From positions 71,951,347 to 72,015,346 of the forward strand of contig CM055095.1 in NCBI GenBank assembly GCA_029204225.1: 64,000 nucleotides of DNA. Direction: 5' to 3'. The notes under the pieces were generated by a model. That model was not told where the DNA came from and did not search any database. It saw only the letters and a list, made by a program, of their open reading frames with translations. Shown in pieces: positions 1-12,109 of the stretch (positions are counted from its first letter, which is position 1; every line of letters begins with the position of its first letter). The stretch is from Diphasiastrum complanatum (taxonomy: Eukaryota; Streptophyta; Lycopodiopsida; Lycopodiales; Lycopodiaceae). Position numbers and translations under genes: made by a program.

Positions 1-488
1 ATGTTTTTTGTCAAGGAAACCACAAGTTTCAATCTTGGCTAGCAAGAAAGTGTCTGCATATTCAAAACACCCGACAATCAACTCCTAATGAAAGCTAGAT
101 AAAATTTTGATTCAGCTAGACTAAGCACTTAATGAAGGTGACTTGATTAGAGTTAGCAAAATGAACTAGAGTAGGTCATTGTCATGGCTCTCCTTTGAAT
201 ACAATCCAAGTGTTTTTCTAGTGCATTCTTGCTTTTTGAACATAAGCATGAAATATTATAGCCTTGTGTCATCTAATTTTGATGTTGCGGGTTGTGAATC
301 ACAATAAACAAGTTCATCAAAGTTGTATTGAAAACATGATAATTATGGATTGTGAATGTGGCTCGACAAGAAGCCTCTAGCTTTAAATTTGTAATAAGTG
401 CTAAAACATAATAGATGAAAATATTATTGCACAAATTAAAAGTGTAGAAACATTTACAATTGAGACCACACAAAGGCGCCAAAGGAAA
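1..488. other. AT-rich sequence, no gene seen
   Basis: No conserved coding similarity, LTR end or RNA gene is recognisable on either strand. Short reading frames here have biased composition and no recognisable motif. Confidence 0.5.
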
Positions 489-553
489 CCCCCCCGCCCC
501 CCCCCCACCCCCCCCCCCCCCCCCCCCCCCCCACCCCTAAAAAAAAAAAAAAA
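489..553. repeat. C-tract followed by A-tract
   Basis: An almost pure run of about 50 C, broken by single G and A bases, passes directly into about 15 A. This is a low-complexity homopolymer tract. Its exact length is doubtful because such tracts are prone to polymerase and assembly slippage. Confidence 0.9.
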
Positions 554-2244
554 CCAAGTTAGGGTTTTTTTTTTTGTTATGCAATCAAGCACCAACTTCA
601 CATTGTCCACCTTACAACAATGCACTCTTAAGTATTTTGAGCCTTTTTGATCCTACGGTCATGCAAAAGAGAGCCAACTCTACACATGGAAAGATCTTGA
701 GCATCAAAGCCAACAATAAGTAAATAGCCAAAGCAATTTCCACCCAACTATGCTTTTAGGCAATCATTTCTTGTTCGCTAGTCAAATTGCATGTCACAGT
801 TCATTAATAAAACATGTGCAATTATTGCTTGTGGGAAATGTGCAAAGTGAAAAGAAAAAAAATTGTTTAGTAGAGAGGTGAAAAAAGAGTGCACTGAGGC
901 CAAGTGGGGGAGAGAATGAGAAAGATACGTCATAGTCCATGATTTATGGTGTCCACAAGATGAGTCTCTCAATGTCTTTATAATAGATCTAGTTTCAAGT
1001 GGTAGGGAGTATGATCCATTTTGAATTTGTATTTGCACATGCATGTGTTGTGGAGGTCAAATTTTGAACATTGTTGGGGTTTGGTGAGATATCACTATAC
1101 ATAGATCAGATTGATCTAGAGTAAAAAAATATGTGTGACATTAGAAAAAATTTGAGCAAAAAAGGGCCTTTCAAAAAGATACATTTTATTTTATTTTCAA
1201 AAGTTTCTTACTTATGGACCAATACAAACACTCAAATCTGAAATTTATATAACGTAGCGTCTCTAAATCAATTTTCTTCTCTTTTTAAAAAAGTTGTAAT
1301 TTTGCGTCGGTGGTAGCCCGTAAATAAGTCGTTTTATTTGTAGTCTAGTATGCGGCTCAACAAAAAAACAGTGCGACTGTTGAACGATAGCTTGGATTGA
1401 GATGATTATAGTGTCATTAGAAAGCCCTCGACAAGCAACGACACCCAACATGATCCAGTTTTGAACTACAGTTAAGAAGACATGGTTGGTCAAAGTTATA
1501 AGAGTTCAAAGAAAAGTAAAACCGGGTAAAAGTGGTCAACTATACCTGAACGAGATATCAGGTTGACCAAGCATTGACTACTTATAACTTTGACTGGCCA
1601 TATCTTTTTAACTCAGGATTGGGTCATGTCGGATGTCGACATTGTAATTGTGTCAATCTAAGTTGTGGTTCAAAGGTTACAATTCATTTTACTGCCACAG
1701 ACTATACGATACACAAAATAGTTAACCATCGATTATTGTGGTAGCTGTACATGTAGAAAAAGATTTTATTTTGGTATTTTACATTGCCAAAAATTTGTCA
1801 TCCTACATGGCAATCCTTATAGAGCCTTTTTCAAGGCCAAAATAATTCTAATGGTTGGCACCCTGCATGTGCAAGACCAACCCAATGATTACATTGTTAT
1901 TTGATCAAATAGATAGCAATAAATGGACTTTTAGGCTATTTACGTGAGTAAATAGTTTAAAGGCCTAAAAGTTAAGTTAATGATTGGAGAGTCCATTTCC
2001 ACCAAATTTGAAATTCAAATAATAAAGAGGTTAAAATTGGCCAATAGCCATGGAGGCCAAGTGCCCAAAATCCACTATAAATAGTGGTACATTGTGTTTC
2101 ATTTTCATGTTCAATCAAAGATGGAACCTCTACCATTTTGGAAATTGGATGTTCTTAATTTTCCTCTTCCTCCATCTGTCTCAGATGTTTTTTGCTATTT
2201 GGATATTTTTGGATTTGCTATTGTTGGATTTGATTATTGTTGCT

Positions 2245-2247
<3 letters not shown>
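554..2247. other. Intergenic DNA, no gene seen
   Basis: AT-rich sequence with no recognisable protein similarity or RNA gene. No transposon terminus could be defended. Confidence 0.45.

Positions 2248-2336
<89 letters not shown>
2248..2336. repeat. (GA)n microsatellite, about 44 units
   Basis: An uninterrupted GA dinucleotide run of 89 bp. The reading frame through it codes only alternating Glu/Arg and is not a gene. Confidence 0.97.
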
Positions 2337-2338
<2 letters not shown>

Positions 2339-4378
2339 CGCTCGCACGCACGCGAATGAGTGAGTTTGATCATGGTTATTTAGGATTAATGGATATTAGT
2401 ATTAGATCATCATGGTATCACACATAATGTTATGAATGTAAGCTTTATTCTCATGGGAACGAACTTCTTCGTGACATGTTAGAATTGTCTTCATATCTTG
2501 ATTGTTTTGCATATGCTTAGAGTTAGGGTTTGAGGGTGGACAAGGAAAATCCCCTACAATTTTGGCATCATTGTTCGAGAAAAACGCCATTATTTTCATT
2601 TTGTTAGCATGTTTATGATGCTTGAATGGATGTTGGCTTGCATATAGGCATCTTGGGTTTGGCATAATTGGTTAGATTTGCATTTTTGGTGGCTTTAGGG
2701 TTAGATTTTGATGATTTGAGTGATCTTGATTGAATTTCCTACATGTAATCACTTCTGTTTGATGAGAAAGCAAGTAGATATAGTACATCAGTGCTAAGAT
2801 CCATTTGAAAACCAAAAAATCGAAAAAATACCAATAATCGTTCATTTTTTGCAAATTGGAGACAAAAGGGAACGAAAATTTCATCAGATGTTGATAACTT
2901 TATGTTCCTCTACAACCAACCTTCGGCCACTTACAGGAAGGACCAACCTGATGCAGTGAATCTCCAGATTGAAAGGTGAATGTTACTTCCAAGCCATTTT
3001 TCAAAAACTTGAAATAAATAGCCAAAAAATTAAAAAAATCCCTCAAAATTAAAAAAAATTGTTGCAACCAACCTTCGCCCCGCCGACCTATTGTAGCTTT
3101 ATCTGATCTAGACAACCTCTTAAGAAGCTGATCTAGACAAGCTCTCAGGAAACTTGGCGAAGATTCTTTTTCAAAATAGAAGTCTAGTGAAAGTTTTGAG
3201 TGATTTGAACATTTTTGTTAAAGGAAAGTCATGTCTTTCAACAAAAATCTTAGTATTTCTATGTTAACTTTCAGCCAATGTTCGTCGGCCCTTCTGAATA
3301 TTCCTCATACAATATTTTACTATCAATGAAATCAAGCGAAGTTTAGTTTCCAATATAGAAGTGCAATGAAGGTTCTAAGTGATTTTGAACATGTTTGTGA
3401 AAAAAGCCATATCTTTCAACAAAAATCTCAATATCTATTTGTTATCCTTCGCCCAACCTTTACGAGTCCTCCTAAATATTCCTAATATTGTAATTTACCA
3501 TCTGAGAAGTGAGCAAAGATTATTTCCCAAATAATTTATTCGACAAAGGTTAGTTCTATAGATTTACTCATTTTTTGTCATCAGAATGCTCACCAATCTC
3601 AAAAAATACATCATTTCTCAATATGAATCTTTGCCAGTTTGTCCAGACCTAATTCATACCATTTTCACCTCTAGCAGATTAGGTGAAGGTTAGCTCCCAA
3701 AGAACTATTCCAGTGAAGGTTTCTAATGATTTTGTGACCATTTCACATAGAAGGAACTCTCACCAAGTTGTAAAAAATTTATGATATTGCAAAGGAACCT
3801 TTGTCAAGTCTACGATAGTTGTTTTATAGTTTTTGTTATCTCCAGTTGAGTGGGCGAAGGTTAGATTGAACAAAATCACAAGATACAGTGATTTCCATGA
3901 ATTTTTAGGCCAAAATCTCAAAAATAACCTTTGCCAAGATACTGAGATTTGAACCCTCGCCAATGTAACCTTTGCCAATATCATCGTTGAGTTCAGATCA
4001 GTCACGTTTAGTTTCTGTGAAGTCAATGAAGGTCGTTAAGTTGTAGAAGGGCCGTTACCATCGAATTTTCGTTAATTCTTGAGCATAGATCTAGTTGTTG
4101 ATCTCCAACATCATTTGGACATAATACATCAATTTGATGGATGATACTTAGATCTGGTAAGACTTTATTACCATCCCCTAAACCCTCAAGATCTGATTCT
4201 AGTGGAACAACTAGCAGTCACTCCTCAATTGATTACGAATAATTTCTATCATCCGATGATTTCCAATCTCAAGAGATGGAGTAGGGAGATCAAGATTATA
4301 TTTTTCCACCACCACGTCCTATAATCAGAAGAACACCTTGTTTGGAGATAACAAAGTAGAATGGAGATCCAATCTTGT
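2337..4378. other. Intergenic DNA with degenerate repeats, no gene seen
   Basis: No coding region recognised. The part from about 3170 to 3745 contains a degenerate tandem repeat, listed separately. The rest shows nothing identifiable. Confidence 0.4.
3170..3745. repeat. Degenerate tandem repeat, period about 178 bp
   Basis: Blocks starting near 3177 and 3355 share the same order of phrases: a GTGAAAG/CAATGAAGG start, then TGATTT..GAACAT, then TTTCAACAAAAATCT, then a CTTTCNNCCAA phrase and CCTNNTAATATT. The phrase TTTCAACAAAAATCT lies at about 3237 and 3414, giving a spacing of 177 bp. A weaker third copy lies near 3710. Satellite-like or transposon-internal duplication are both possible. 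Confidence 0.5.
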
Positions 4379-4520
4379 GAAATCTATGGTGAAGTTAATC
4401 TAGAGGATAAGCTTAAGCTATTTCCAATGGCACTTACAAGAGTTGCACTAGATTGGTATTTCAATCAGATGGATGGGAACATACAAAGTACTTAAAATAT
4501 TCAACAATGGCTTGATTTAA
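4379..4520 (+). pseudogene. Ty3/gypsy gag relic
   Basis: Translation in one frame reads a short retrotransposon-gag signature: an acidic LEDKLKLFPMAL stretch, then TRVALDWYF, then a stop codon, then an NIQQW segment. This order (LKLFP..AL....A.DWYF....I..W) is typical of the Retrotrans_gag domain of plant gypsy elements. A further patch near 4970-5035 could be more of the same gag, but I cannot prove it. No pol, LTR or PBS is recognisable nearby, so this is an isolated and old fragment. Confidence 0.6.
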
Positions 4521-7327
4521 TTGGCAAATCTCCAAGATCAATTACTCGATACAAGAGTAGATGGCTCTTGAGTAAAAAAATATTATGAACCTCTAAATTT
4601 ATAACATTCATTTTTTTGTTTTATTTATTTATTTATTATTATTATTGCAATTTTATGAATTCTCCTTGTTGAGTAAACGAGACCATTTGCAATGTGAGGA
4701 TGATAAAAATTATTAAAATCAATTTGATGATTCAAATTTCTAGACTTTCAAACTTATTTTTTTTTCAAAATTTGAAAATTTTCTAAGTTCATATTGATCA
4801 TTCTTTGCATTTTACGTCGATTCCTAGGGTAAATATTTTTCTATATCGATTCGATCCAATGTTGATCATAAATGAGCAATGCTACTTTCAAATTAATTAT
4901 GATATAAAAGTTGATAAAGTAATGATTACCCCAATCCAAGCCAAGGATCGATATTAGCCGACAAAATTTAATGATGTTGTAAAGCAATGGACGGAACTAC
5001 GGACTCACTCGTTCATCAACACATGTCCAAGCTATTTTGATTCACTATAGTTGACCCATAATGATTAAATAACTAATTTGTGCTATCTACTCACTTTACA
5101 TGATCAAAGTTTCTAGTGTCTTATTACGAAATTATGGATTCCCTTGAGCTTTTGCAATTGATCTATTATATGAAGTATCGGCATTGCTCTATAAACAAAT
5201 GGTAGATCAACAACAAAATTGGAAGTTCTATATGATGAATGAAAAATTGGAGCATAATTTTTTAAACTAGAAATGATCAAATATATCGATCCATCATTGC
5301 TTCTATTAGATATATACAATGAGATGTTGATCACATGATGCTGACAAATAGTTCTTGCATTATTATCATACAAATTTAGAAGTGCGAAATCACAAAAGAA
5401 GTCGATGCAAAATGCTTTTATTTATCAGTGGGAGGCACAACGAAGAAAGAGAAGAAAAGCAAAGAGAAGATTGATATTGAACTACGGTTGACCTAAGTGA
5501 AGGATGTCATCTATCAACTCTTTTTTTTGAAGGAATATGCTTGGGTAGCTTTTTTCAAGTGAGTTTGTGAGATCATTGTTGGGACTGACAAGAATGCTAC
5601 ACTTTCACCCTCAAATTTTCAATTGCTTTTTGGAGCTCATTCTACACATTGCAAATTGGAGAGTTGAAGATTTTTGGAGATTTCTCATACATGCTTGTGT
5701 AGATCTTCCAGTGGCATGCATTTGTTTGAGTCCAATGCTTTGATTGTCACTTGTACATTTTTCTCTATTCTCTGTCTGTACAATAGCATGTATTGCACAC
5801 ATGTAAAGCTATTTTGATCATTTAACACTTGTTTTGTTGTTGTTGTTTTTGCTTGTTAATCTACATTGTGTCGATACTAGCTTTCGAATTTGATGTAGAT
5901 GAAGGTAGCAATGCATCTAATCTCTCGTGAATAAATTAGATTCAATTAAGGTCCAAAAGTTTTAATTCTTCACAACTTTTGTTTTTTTTGACTTCGATAC
6001 ATCAGATATTCGATGTCCAAATAGTATACCTTCGACCATCCCAAAATAGCATTTTTCTAGATGAAAACATGTCGTACTATACCAACAAGGTTAATATAGA
6101 TTTTGTAATAAATAGTATCGTTCCCACAGAGGACAGCGTTAGAAAGTTATGTTTTTTGGTACAATTTATGATAAGTGGTTTCGAGTGTTATTTTGGTTGT
6201 CGACAGACATTAAAAAATAACTAGTATTATTCTATGTTTGGGGAATGTAATGTTGATAATTTCAGAACAACAATCTGACCTCTAACAAATCGAATGAAAC
6301 ACGTTCTACAGATGAGATGTTATCAGAGTAGTATAGTAGTGCTACACTCTGGCTAATTAACGTGTCAACAGAGAATCGAGAAGTGTTCGATGTATTCGCG
6401 ATTATGCAGACAATTAATTAATCGCGTTCGTGAACTGTTCGTTTCTAGACAAAAGTCCTCAACAACTTAAGTCCTATTTAATGGTTAAAGAACACAAATA
6501 GTTTTAGAGCATGTTAGAAACTTATGTCAATTACAATCAGGAACACAGATCAAAGACTCAATTCTTCAGACAGGGACTGTCATCTCATATGTATACATAC
6601 AGCTTTATTCAATGAACGTGCTAGACTGCACCAAAGGTAGTCGTTATTCAAGTGCCGAAAAGAAAGTATTCACGGCAAACGAATAAGATGGTTTTAAGAC
6701 AGTTCTTTAGAGCATGTTTTACGGATACACAGCAAACGACTGTAATGCGCTAGAGAGTCTGTCTGTTCAGAGAGTCATTCATGTAATGCGTTAGAGATTG
6801 CTAGTAGACTCAAGATCACTCACACTCAACAGTGCAGAGAACAGAGATAAGGGAGAATAACTCTCAGCGCTCTATTCACTTCTTCAACCTCTTACATATG
6901 CATAAACTCTTCTCTCTCAATGCTTGAGACTGAAGTGTGAGATCAATATATGTTCTACGAGGCGAACAAACACACCTCTAAAACAACAGGTGCGTCGCTC
7001 CCGCGAAAGGGTCTAGTTAACAATTAGACTAAGTATACGTTCAATTATGCCATAAGAGGTATATTTAACTAAGAGTTAAGATTACTCTAGTTTAACATGC
7101 CTTTTCATATCTAGTCGTTTCGTGTTGACGACCTAGTAAAGGTTATCCAAGGCAATGTCTTTCCTTTTAAAGGTCTTGTCCTTAATTACACGGCAAGTAC
7201 TTAGGAGATATATTCCCGAAAAATGACTTAGGTCTCTTCATGATCTATAGTTATCCAGCTCATATCTTCATTTTCGAGTATATCATGCCATATTAATATT
7301 GATATTCAATATTTAACAAATTCGTGG
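4521..7327. other. Repeat-derived intergenic DNA, no gene seen
   Basis: AT-rich sequence with many stops in all frames. From about 6240 to 7320 it directly precedes a + strand copia relic, so part may be transposon non-coding sequence. No LTR termini or PBS were found to support that. No RNA genes seen. Confidence 0.4.
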
Positions 7328-8205
7328 CATCACAAGAACCGCACATTGTTGGAAGTTGCAAGATCCATGAAAGTCAATGCCCATATACTTCAAACATTCT
7401 GGGTAGAAGCAATCTCTACGGCCTGCTATCTGCAGAACTACTCCAGCACTAAAGCAGTTGATTCCAAGACACTGTTTGAAGCTTACTACAGATACAAACC
7501 AAGCTTGAAACATCTACGTGTTTTCGGATGTCTCTGCTATGCACAAGTGCCATCTGATCTGAGGAAGAAACTGGACCCAGTAAGCTGTAAGAACATCTTC
7601 ATCGGCTACTCAACGTCGCATAAAGCATATCGCATCTATGATGTTGATTCAGGTCAGTCGTGATGTTGTCTTTCTTGAAGACAAGTATCACGATTTCAAG
7701 CAGAAGCAGCCGATGCAAGAATATGCCACAGCAGCTCCACCATCCATCGTTAGGCAACGACCTACGACTGTTCAGACAAAGGAGTTTGTCCCAACAGCTC
7801 CGCTTACCATCGATGGGCCCGAACCCACGATCGTTCAGCCACAAGATGCTATAATCCCAGTCATTCACCAAGGAAAATCATCCACTCAAGCACCTGCAGC
7901 TCGAAGGTCTACAAGACAATGATAGCAACCTGATCGTTTTGTCCCTCAGGCGTTCATCAGTCACGATAAACCTGCCACAGTTGCAAAAGCTCTGTCAATG
8001 CCCAATGCAGACAATAGGAAGACTGGCATGGATGTTGAGTATCAATCTCTAATGAAGAACAAGACCTGAAGTCTTGTCAATCCTCCTACTGGTGTAAAAC
8101 CAATTGACTCCAAGTGGATCTTTAAGTTGAAGCTTGAGCCAGATGGATCCATATCCAAATGAAAAGCTAAACTGGTGGTTAAAGGCTTTAAACAACGCCT
8201 AAATT
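7328..8205 (+). pseudogene. Ty1/copia integrase-to-RT relic
   Basis: The + strand encodes the C-terminal half of a copia integrase. KNRTLLEVARS lies at the usual ERKNRTLLE position, followed by FWVEAISTACYLQN, the LRVFGCLCYAQVP motif and the IFIGYS...KAYRIYD motif. After a frame change near 7655 comes a Pro/Thr/Gln-rich linker, a stop at 7922, and the start of the reverse transcriptase (MKNKT.SL....GVKPIDSKWIFKLK), which is again broken by stops. The upstream integrase core and downstream RT are missing. It is a dead fragment of a copia lineage different from the - strand families in this window. Confidence 0.85.
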
Positions 8206-8434
8206 GATTTTACATTCTCTTAATATCAGGTTATCAGTATTAGAGGATTGCATGGCTCTCTCAAATACCTAATCATTTTTGCAATCTTTTTTTCATGGCA
8301 GTCTATGAATCCTACATTGATAATCTGATTTCACACACAAAGAACTACACGTAACTCCATTCTTCAAGTAATCCACGATCCTACTGGTTATAACAATTTG
8401 TTTTTCCTTCCAATAGAAGTGGTATTAGTGCTGC

Positions 8435-8985
8435 CAGCCAACCTCTGATCTCTTGAGAGAAGTTATGGACAGAGAGTATTCCTCTCTGATCAAGAACTAG
8501 ACATGGTCACTAGTCGAAGCTCCTATTGGCTGCAATATCATTGATTGCAAATGGATCTTCAAAATCAAATACAATGCCAATGAAGCAATTTATCGTACGA
8601 AGGCAAGACTGGTAGCACCAGGATTCACTCAGATCTCAACGTCGACTATAGTGAGACTTTCAGTCCAATAGTCAAGCATTCGTCGAACCGAGCCCTCCTA
8701 TCTTATGTAGAAGCTGCCGACCTCGAAGTACATCAACTTGATGTACAAACAGCTTATCTGAATGGAGTTATACAAGAAGACATCTACGTGATCCATCCCA
8801 AAGGATACGTTCTAGAAGGTATGAAGAATCATGTCTGCAAACTCCATAAAGCACTCTACGGCTTTAAATAGTCTACCAGAGCTTGGTTTCAGATGATCAA
8901 TACATTCTGCATTGAACAAGGTTTCAAACCAAGCACTGTTGATTGCAACGTCTATTCCAAGTCAATGCAACAATTATTCATTATA
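8435..8985 (+). pseudogene. Ty1/copia reverse transcriptase relic, family A-like
   Basis: In the + orientation this encodes a degenerate RT N-terminal half closely similar to the RT at 61425-62101 on the other strand. It shares MDREYSSLIKN, SLVEAPIGCNIIDCKW, then after frame changes the VHQLDVQTAYLNGV and YGLK-equivalent segments, and it stops just before the catalytic YVDD would appear. At least three stops or frameshifts are present. Together with the elements at 14-16 kb and 59-64 kb it shows family A was active more than once here. The preceding 8206-8434 is unassigned. Confidence 0.8.
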
Positions 8986-9161
8986 AATTCTCGAAAAATT
9001 CTTGAAAACCCTTTGAAAAATATTGGAAGGTGGTAGGAAATTTCACAAAAATTTCTAGAAAAGATAAAAGAAAAGTCGCGAAAAAATATTAGAAAAGATA
9101 AAAGAAAATTCACTATTAATTCCTAAAAAATACTAGAAAAGAATAAGAAAAAAAATTCTGA

Positions 9162-10289
9162 TCAAAGGTAGTATTTCTTCAGTCTGGACCCATTCATACG
9201 TGTAGATAACAGTTCACCTTCAAGTGATTGAAGTTGTACAGAACTATTTTCAAACACCTCTATGACTTTATAAGGTCCAAGCCATCTCATATGGAGTTGT
9301 TCGGAGAATTTTTGATGTCGACTGTCATATATCAGCGCAAAGTCATCAGCTTTCAGATCACATTTCCTGATATGACTGTCATACTTCTTCTTCCTTTGTT
9401 CCTGGATTTCATCCGTTAATTTTTGTGAAGTCGTACGAGCTTCAGCTAGTTCTTCAATATTAGTCAACCTTATGTTTATACATTCTACATCTATTCATTG
9501 AGCTTGAATACGAAAAGTTTTCACCTCAAATCCAATAGGCAAAATAGGATGCATACCATACGTAAGAAAATATGGTGTCTGTTTCGTCGTAATTTTTTCT
9601 GTATTACGATAAGCCCCGAGAACTGATGGTAGTTTCTGATCCCAATCCGTTGCATGTGCAATAGTAATTTTGTTCAGGATCTTACATAGAATTCCATTAG
9701 CTCTCTCTGTCAACCCGTTTGCTTTTGGATTATACGGTGTAGTTTTTATGTGTTTGATCAGAAAATATGTTGTCAGCAACCGTATAATGTCATTTAGAAA
9801 ATGTGTACCTCGGTCACTTACTAGTTCAAGTGGACAACCATATCTTGTGATTATATTCTTGAATAAGAACGTCGCGACAATTTTTGCATTGTTTCGTTTT
9901 GTCGCCTCTGCTCCAACGTTCTTTGTAGCATAATCTGTTGCAACTAGAATATAATGACATTTAGTATGTCGGGTCACAAGTTTAATTGGACCGACAAAAT
10001 CAATTCCCCACTTCTCAAATGGTGCAAGAGGCAAGATTGGTGTCAACGGCCTATTCATTGCTTTGGTAGGCTTACCAAATCTCTGGCATGGATCGCACGA
10101 ACGAATAAAATTTGATACATCCTTGAACATTGTTGGCCACCAATACTTGGCAGTCAATATCTTATTAACTGTGTTCTTTAAGACAAAGTGTCCTCTAGCA
10201 TCTTCTGAATGTAAGGCTTGAACAACCTTTTTAATATCTGTTGTTTCGAGACATCTTCGTAGCTGATGATCAGCACCAAGCTTGTACAA
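9162..10289 (-). pseudogene. Gypsy integrase
   Basis: Two reading frames (9495-10289 and 9162-9467) form the integrase of the gypsy element, which inserts cDNA into the host genome. From the N-terminus: an H-H-C-C zinc-binding region (HSEDARGHF ... CDPCQRFGKP), then the DDE core with WGIDFVGPI carrying the first Asp, LVSDRGTHF the second Asp, and NPKANGLTERANG the catalytic Glu. The C-terminal part ends with a WLGPYKVIEVFENSSVQL segment typical of the domain after the core. All three catalytic residues are present, but the break near 9480 splits the protein. Confidence 0.88.
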
Positions 10290-11267
10290 AACATTGTTAA
10301 TAATAGTATAAGGTGCTGCCTTATATTGAAAAACTGTCTTTTGCTCTAGATCATAACCATCCGGATCCTTGAGATAAGTAATGATATCAGAATATAACGA
10401 ATTGGTGGAAGAAATTTCAAATGGATATTCGTTTGGAAAATCATCATTAATTGGTTCTTCAATTTTTCCAGTGTTGTGTCACGATAGATAATCAGCATTT
10501 GTATGATACTTTCTTTGGCAAAGTTCTACTTGATAATTGAATTCCTACAGAAGTAGAACCCATCGAGCAATTCGTCCTGATAGATCTGGTTTATTTACAA
10601 GATACTTAAGAGCATAGTAATCAACATGAAAAATAAATGCATATCCCAGCAAATAATGCCGAAATTTCTTAACAGTGAAAATCATGCCAAGTGCTTCCCT
10701 TTCTGTAGCCAAATAATTCTTCTCTGAGGCACTGAGCTGTCGACTCACATAGTAAATGGGATGATCCTTCTTCTGGTCGTCCTTCTGGCTCAGATAGACA
10801 CCAATAGCAAATGCAGAAATCCGTTGTTCATTCATCCACAAGTATTCCACTTGTTTTTTTAGTAGATGTGTAAGAGAGGCAACAATAGAAGCATGATTTT
10901 GAATAAATCTTCGATAATAGCCGACATGTTCTAAGAAAGCTCTTAGTTCACGTAAATTGGTTGGTATCTGGAGATTCTTTATAAGCTCGACTTTATCTTT
11001 GTTGACTTCTATTCCTCTGTTAGATATCTTGTGTCCGAGTAATATTCCTTCTTTCATATCGAAAAAGCATTTCTCTGGATGAAGGGATAAACAAGTATCT
11101 CGACACCGTTGCAATGTTAATTTCAGCTTCTGTAGGTGTGTCTTGATATCACTATATACACAGAAATCATCAATAAATATTCTCAAAAAGGTTCTTAGGA
11201 AGGCAACAAAAATTAACATCATGATTCGATGAAAAGTAGCTGGTGCGTTACAAAGACCAAAGGGCAT
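10290..11267 (-). pseudogene. Gypsy reverse transcriptase C-terminal part and RNase H
   Basis: Encodes MPFGLCNAPATF (RT motif), the active-site block FIDDFCVYS, the GHKISNRGIEV and LRAFLEHVGYYRRFI thumb motifs, then RNase H with YYVSRQLSASEKNY, TEREALGMIF and FRHYLLG. Translation continues past the terminator at about 10545 into the KYHTNADYLS tail and linker that join the integrase. One in-frame stop lies in that tail. The gypsy xDD active site is intact. Confidence 0.87.
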
Positions 11268-12109
11268 TTTGTTGTAGGCATAAGTGCCCCAATCCGTGTG
11301 AATGTGGTCTTTGAACGATCCTCCTTTTGCACTCCAACCTGATTATATCTAGAAAATCTGTCACAGAAACTGTAACGATCTTGACCAGCAACCTGATCTA
11401 AGATGGAATCAGTGAAGGGCAGAGGATGATGGTCCTTCCTTGTGGCAGCATTGAGTTTGCGGAAATCCTGGCATATTCGTATTTTGCCAGTCTTCTTCTT
11501 TGGGACGACAACAATGGGTGAAACCCATTCACTGCTTAAGACGAGATAGATATTACCTGCCTTAAAGTACTTGTTGAGTTCGTCCTTAACCATTAGAGAG
11601 TACTTGGGATTGAGACGAAACTGTCTCTGTCGTACAGGTGCAACATCTTCCTTAAGATCAATACGGTGCTCTCCGAATTCTGCAGGTATACCTTTCAAAT
11701 CGTCGAGCAACCAGACGAAAACATCTTGATACTCCTTCAATAATTCAGTGAATTCCGCCAACTCCGATTCTCCGAGTGACTTTGAAACATGCACAAATCT
11801 GCCAGGTGCAAGTTCAATTAGTTCAGTAGAATCTAGTAATATGATACCTTTTGTCATACTCGCCGTGGTATGGCCATGAATTTCACGCATGGTTGACTCA
11901 ATAGATGTATTCTTGTTGTCAACCTGGTTTAGATTTGTCACTCGAATCATCAGACTCTTTTGAGTTCGTGTCTGCAACTTCAATTTCTTCATACAAAACA
12001 TCCGCTTCAGCGTTGCAGACATTGAAGAATTCTTCTTCGTCAGCATTCTCATAACATTCAAAGTACTGCACTTTGATGTCATGTGCATTTGATTCCACAA
12101 TAAAAGCAT
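11219..12109 (-). pseudogene. Gypsy reverse transcriptase N-terminal part
   Basis: Contains the run-in to RT (FGEHRIDLKEDVAPVRQRQF), then the palm and fingers motifs SEWVSPIVVVPKKK, IRICQDFRKLN and HPLPFTDSILDQVAGQ, then a degraded YSFCDRFSRYNQV where YSFLDGFSGYNQ is usual. The frame is lost near 11250 and RT continues in the overlapping downstream frame. The N-terminal 90 residues have no recognised domain, and protease motifs are absent. Confidence 0.82.

Larger units (their letters stand above)
9162..12109 (-). mobile_element. Ty3/gypsy retrotransposon, pol region only
   Basis: A - strand gypsy pol in the order RT, RNase H, integrase from high to low coordinates. It is nearly continuous but carries a frameshift near 11250, a stop in the RNase H tail near 10480 and another break near 9480. 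The gag and protease are not recognised upstream of about 12100, and no LTR, PBS or polypurine tract was identified. A 170-bp A-rich spacer separates its 3' end from the copia relic to the left. It is an immobile remnant, although the integrase part is well preserved. Confidence 0.88.
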